Positions 61,174 through 64,000 of a DNA stretch of 64,000 nucleotides are shown one piece after another. Origin of the DNA: 13-2-20CM-66-19 sp963760225 (GTDB lineage: Bacteria > Pseudomonadota > Gammaproteobacteria > Steroidobacterales > Steroidobacteraceae); contig CAVXCD010000003.1 of NCBI GenBank assembly GCA_963760225.1, positions 1,984,001 to 2,048,000 of the forward strand, read 5' to 3'. Within the stretch, counting starts at the first letter, position 1. Each line of letters starts with the position of its first letter. A program made the position numbers and the translations under genes. The notes beneath the pieces are model-generated. The model had not been told where the DNA came from, searched no databases, and saw nothing but the letters and a program-made list of their open reading frames with translations.

Positions 61174-61875
61174 ATGCACGTGACCCGCCGTTCAGAAGAT
61201 CGTGGCCTCGCCGACTTTGGCTGGCTGCAGAGCCGTCATACCTTTTCCTTCGGGGACTACCACGATCCCGCCCACATGGGATTTGGACCCCTACGGGTGA
61301 TAAACGAAGACCGCGTCGCGCCGGGTGAGGGATTTGGCAAGCATCCTCACCGCGACATGGAGATCCTGTCCTGGGTGCTCGAGGGCACGCTGGCGCACAA
61401 GGACAGCCTCGGAACCGGCGCGCAGATACATCCCGGCGAGTTGCAGCGCATGAGCGCCGGTACCGGCGTCACGCACTCCGAATTCAATGGCTCCGACACA
61501 GCGTCAGTGCATTTTCTGCAGATTTGGGTGATTCCGGAGCGCACCGGGCTCGAGCCCGGCTACGAACAGCGCAGCTTCCCGCCACAGGAGCTCGCCAACC
61601 AATGGCGTCTGCTCGCTTCTGGCAAACCGCGTGACGGTGCGCTGACGATTCATCAGGACGTGGACTTGTATGGCACTCGCCTTGCCGCCGGCAAAGAGCT
61701 CGAGTACGTGCTGCAACCGGGGCGCAAGCTTTGGTTGCAGATCGCACGCGGCAGCGTGGAGAGCGATGGCGAGGTGCTCAGCGCAGGAGATGGCGTCGCG
61801 TGGTCCAGCCCGCAATCAATTCGCGTGAATGCCAAAGAGGACGCCGAGCTCCTGCTCTTCGACATGACACCTTGA
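61174..61875 (+). CDS. Pirin-family bicupin (YhhW-like)
   Basis: A 233-residue bicupin. The N-terminal cupin has the metal ligands His57, His59 (KHPHRDMEIL), His101 and Glu103 (VTHSEFN) of YhhW-type pirins, which oxidise quercetin in vitro. Family blocks: HTFSFGDYHDP, FGPLRVINEDRV and LQIWVIPERTGLEPGYEQ. The C-terminal cupin (about 135-230) lacks an obvious metal site. Pirin beside a YcaC-like hydrolase and a LysR gene is a recurrent set in proteobacteria. Confidence 0.92.
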   Translation: MHVTRRSEDRGLADFGWLQSRHTFSFGDYHDPAHMGFGPLRVINEDRVAPGEGFGKHPHRDMEILSWVLEGTLAHKDSLGTGAQIHPGELQRMSAGTGVTHSEFNGSDTASVHFLQIWVIPERTGLEPGYEQRSFPPQELANQWRLLASGKPRDGALTIHQDVDLYGTRLAAGKELEYVLQPGRKLWLQIARGSVESDGEVLSAGDGVAWSSPQSIRVNAKEDAELLLFDMTP

Positions 61876-61888
61876 GGGATCCGTACAA

Positions 61889-62545
61889 CCCGAACGGGCC
61901 TACTGGCTGAACGCCGCAGCGCCCGAGACGCCAGTGTTTCTGCTGCATCTCTATGACCGAGCGCTGCTGAACGGTGCGGCTTTGCGGGTCGTCGGCTACA
62001 CGCGCGACACCGCGGACCCGCCCGGGGGCGAGATCACCCGCGATGCGCGCGGTCCTCGAGCTGCGATGGGACGGCGTGCGTAACCTTGCCGACGCCATGG
62101 CAAAGCTTCGGCGGCAGGTCGCAGTAACTCCCCCGCCGCAATGGGTCCGGGTCGTGGGCGGATTCACCGAGCACCAATTCGTCGAGAAGCGACTACCGAC
62201 AATCGAGGCTGGCTCGGCCCAATGCCGCGATCCTGTATGCGACGCTCGCCCGCGGCCCAAAGCTGCCCTTCGAGTATCAGCTCAATTCCACGCGTCACTT
62301 TATGCGCGAGCTCAATCGCCTTGGCGTCACGGGCGCTATCGACGCCGGCGGAGGTGCTCAGAATTACCCCGAGGATTAGGCCGTCATCCAGAAGCTGGCG
62401 GATGAAGAGCAGCTGACCGTTCGCATTGCCTATAACCTGTTCACGCAGAAGCCAGGGGGTGAGCGTGAAGACTTCCTCAACTGGACCCGGACTTCCCAAT
62501 ACCGTCAGGGCAGTGAGTACTTCCGGCACAACGGCGGTGGGAGGC
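61889..62545 (+). pseudogene. Rearranged amidohydrolase (YtcJ-like) pseudogene
   Basis: Fragments of one amidohydrolase appear in scrambled order. 61907-62040: LNAAAPETPVFLLHLYDRAL, then GYTRDTADPPGGEITRDA. 62060-62200: RWDGVRNLADAMAKLRRQVA, PQWVRVVGGFTEHQFVEKRL, PTIE; in normal proteins this part precedes the first. 62205-62545: ARPNAAILYATLARGPKLPF, RELNRLGVTGAIDAGGG, an in-frame TAG where YPEDYAVI is expected, then VRIAYNLFTQKP and EYFRHNGGG. Frame changes occur between the parts. The N- and C-terminal catalytic halves are missing. Confidence 0.75.
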
Positions 62546-62758
62546 TACCGCGCGCCGGGCGCCGCCGCGCAATCCACCGGTCTCGCGGCGCCTCATAGGC
62601 CGCAAGCCACCTCAGGTAATTGTCGCGTTCACGGGCCACGACACACCGCGCTGGACGCCTCTTGTCTGCCCACATCGGATCTGAAGGCCTTTTGGGGTGC
62701 GTTAGGGTGCGCATGTTGGGCCTTCTGACCCATTTGTTCTCTCCGAGTCCCGCTTCAC

Positions 62759-63448
62759 TCACCCATCCACCATGGCGCGGATGTCACGGTTCTCCAAAAC
62801 CACTCCTCCGTGCTCCCCTCTTCCCCTGACGGCAACATTCACCATTGCGTGCCCCAGGTCGTCGGCGCGAATCACCTGGTTGGGGAACAGCCGCCGAAAG
62901 ACGGGGTAGATCCCGCGCAACAGGCGGTAGCTGAAATTGGGTTCCTTGCGCGGCTCCACGGGGTAGATGTACGCGGGCCGGAATATGTACACGCAGGGGA
63001 ATCCCGCCGCGAGCAGCGCGCTCTCGGCCTCTCCCTTGTAGCGTGCAAAGGCCATCCGACTTCGTCCCGTCGGGTCCGCGCCGCTGCCGCTCAAGAATGA
63101 GAACACCGCACCGGGGCTGCTGCCGTGGAGAACTCGCGCGAACTCCGCCGTATAGTCCACCGTTATCTTGCGAAGCACTGCGTCCGCCACCGCCCCGGTA
63201 TACGCGCCGATGCAATAGATCGCCGCGTCCTGACCCGAGAGTGACTCTGCGAGTGCAGAGCAATCCGCGAAGTCCCGATGTATGACCTCGTCGAGCTTCG
63301 GGTGCGAGATGCCGAGCGTCCTGCGTCCTATCGCTCTCACACGTGAGACGGCGGGGTGCTCGAGCGCATAGCGCAGAGCGTAGCCGCCGACCATGCCTGT
63401 CGCTCCCACGATCGCGATGCGTGTCTGGCCCGTTGCCGGCTCGTTCAT
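62759..63448 (-). CDS. NAD(P)-binding Rossmann protein (atypical SDR)
   Basis: A 229-residue protein of the atypical short-chain dehydrogenase group. The dinucleotide motif is IAIVGATGMVGGYALRYAL near residue 12. Then AIYCIGAYTGAVAD, VFSFLSGSGADPTGRSRMAF and YIFRPAYIYPVEPRKEP. The canonical YxxxK is replaced by a FARYKGEAESAL helix, as in NmrA/HTATIP2-like members that may be redox sensors rather than enzymes. Stands alone between the pseudogene and the metallo-hydrolase. Confidence 0.85.
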   Translation of the reverse strand: MNEPATGQTRIAIVGATGMVGGYALRYALEHPAVSRVRAIGRRTLGISHPKLDEVIHRDFADCSALAESLSGQDAAIYCIGAYTGAVADAVLRKITVDYTAEFARVLHGSSPGAVFSFLSGSGADPTGRSRMAFARYKGEAESALLAAGFPCVYIFRPAYIYPVEPRKEPNFSYRLLRGIYPVFRRLFPNQVIRADDLGHAMVNVAVRGRGEHGGVVLENRDIRAMVDG

Positions 63449-63484
63449 TCTCGCTCCACGGCGCTGGCAACGGCGCTTATGCCT

Positions 63485-64000
63485 TTAATACTCAAAGATC
63501 TGCCCGACGTGCGGGGCGACAAAGTCTGCTTCGGCGATCCCATGTGCACTGCGAGCGACCGCAAGGTCAGTAACCGGAGCTGTATAGCTCTCTGCCGCGT
63601 TGTCAATCAAGCCGAAATGGATGGCAATCGAATGTTCACTGTGTAGATCAATGTGTGCGAGCACGGCCTCATCGGGATTCATGTGCATACGATACATGAA
63701 CCACCGAGGCTCATAAGCGCCTATGGGCAATAAACTTAGTTTAGGTGCTCCATACTTTTCATATATGTGTTTGAAGTGCATGCCGTACGCACTGTCGCCG
63801 GCAAAGAAGACTCGTCCTTCGGGGGAGTCGATAAGAAAGGAGCCCCACAATGTCTTATTGGTGTCCCACATTCCCCGGCGGGATGTATGGATCGCCTCCA
63901 GAAAAACAAACTTCGTGTCTTTGACCGTGACAGACTGATCCCAGTCCAATTCCGAGACCGACGGAATGCCTTCCTGCTTCAGCAGTTTGCCGACTCCAAG
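63485..64000 (-). CDS. Metallo-beta-lactamase-fold hydrolase, NAPE-PLD-like, partial
   Basis: Truncated by the right end of the window; about 171 C-terminal residues are seen. Family signatures: SRRGMWDTNKTLWGSFLI, FFAGDSAYGMHFKHIYEKYG (metal-binding Asp) and LLPIGAYEPRWFMYRMHMNP, closely following the NAPE-hydrolysing phospholipase D/RomA group. The HxHxDH metal motif must lie beyond 64000. The reading frame continues upstream through LGVGKLLKQEGIPSVSELDW to the window edge, so no internal start is used. Substrate unknown. Confidence 0.9.
   Translation of the reverse strand, partial: LGVGKLLKQEGIPSVSELDWDQSVTVKDTKFVFLEAIHTSRRGMWDTNKTLWGSFLIDSPEGRVFFAGDSAYGMHFKHIYEKYGAPKLSLLPIGAYEPRWFMYRMHMNPDEAVLAHIDLHSEHSIAIHFGLIDNAAESYTAPVTDLAVARSAHGIAEADFVAPHVGQIFEY

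Noticed and set aside
62505..62762. 85-codon minus-strand frame between the pseudogene and the SDR gene
   Set aside because: No ribosome site, overlaps the pseudogene tail, and the sequence is unconserved-looking and Arg-rich.
1..64000. CRISPR arrays or rRNA genes
   Set aside because: No regularly spaced repeats of 25-40 bases and no rRNA-like blocks were seen anywhere in the window.

Overview
The window looks like a chromosomal contig from a GC-rich gammaproteobacterium. The gene order thrS-infC-rpmI-rplT-pheS-pheT-ihfA-merR-tRNA-Pro is the usual gammaproteobacterial one. A hopanoid cluster and a giant cyclic-glucan synthase suggest a soil lineage, perhaps Steroidobacter/Nevskia-like; that placement is inference.

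Layout. 1-19 kb: a cut-off fatty acid desaturase, a structured RNA candidate ending in a strong terminator, YSC84 and AsmA envelope proteins, a CheY-like receiver, an NdvB/ChvB-type glucan synthase of about 2870 aa, an ECF sigma/anti-sigma pair bracketed by two DUF4252 proteins, and a Crp/Fnr regulator. 19.5-31 kb: housekeeping core (tRNA-Pro, merR, ihfA, pheT, pheS, rplT, rpmI, infC with an ATC start, thrS, tRNA-Val, uvrB), then aspC carrying a single-base frameshift, DUF2784 and tRNA-Asn.

31.06-47.32 kb: a genomic island inserted in the 3' end of tRNA-Asn, bounded by a 17-bp direct repeat, with a P4-type integrase at one end and an AlpA-like gene at the other. It carries a ubiquitin-like conjugation operon (Ubl, E2-like, JAB-E1 fusion, a small unknown protein, a trypsin-like protease). 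Facing it is an XRE regulator behind three palindromes, and beyond that a papain-like protease with a 55-aa partner. The island also has a relaxase/MobC pair, an IS110-family element that has cut into a second AlpA gene, envelope lipoproteins, and a TIR-TM-TPR protein.

47.4-59 kb: a Tat-exported prolyl oligopeptidase, a PIN/RHH toxin-antitoxin pair, then hopanoid modification and transport genes (hpnL, hpnJ, hpnM, hpnN, mlaA, hpnI) with strand orientation changing repeatedly. Degenerate copies of the tRNA-Asn end flank this block. 59-64 kb: a LysR regulator, a YcaC-like hydrolase and a pirin that share a palindromic intergenic element, a scrambled amidohydrolase pseudogene, an NAD(P)-binding protein, and a cut-off NAPE-PLD-like metallo-hydrolase.

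The most interesting unit is the ubiquitin-like operon at 32.6-37.9 kb. Its Ubl lacks a C-terminal di-glycine, its E1 has no obvious thioester cysteine, and two unrelated protease folds lie beside the JAB domain.
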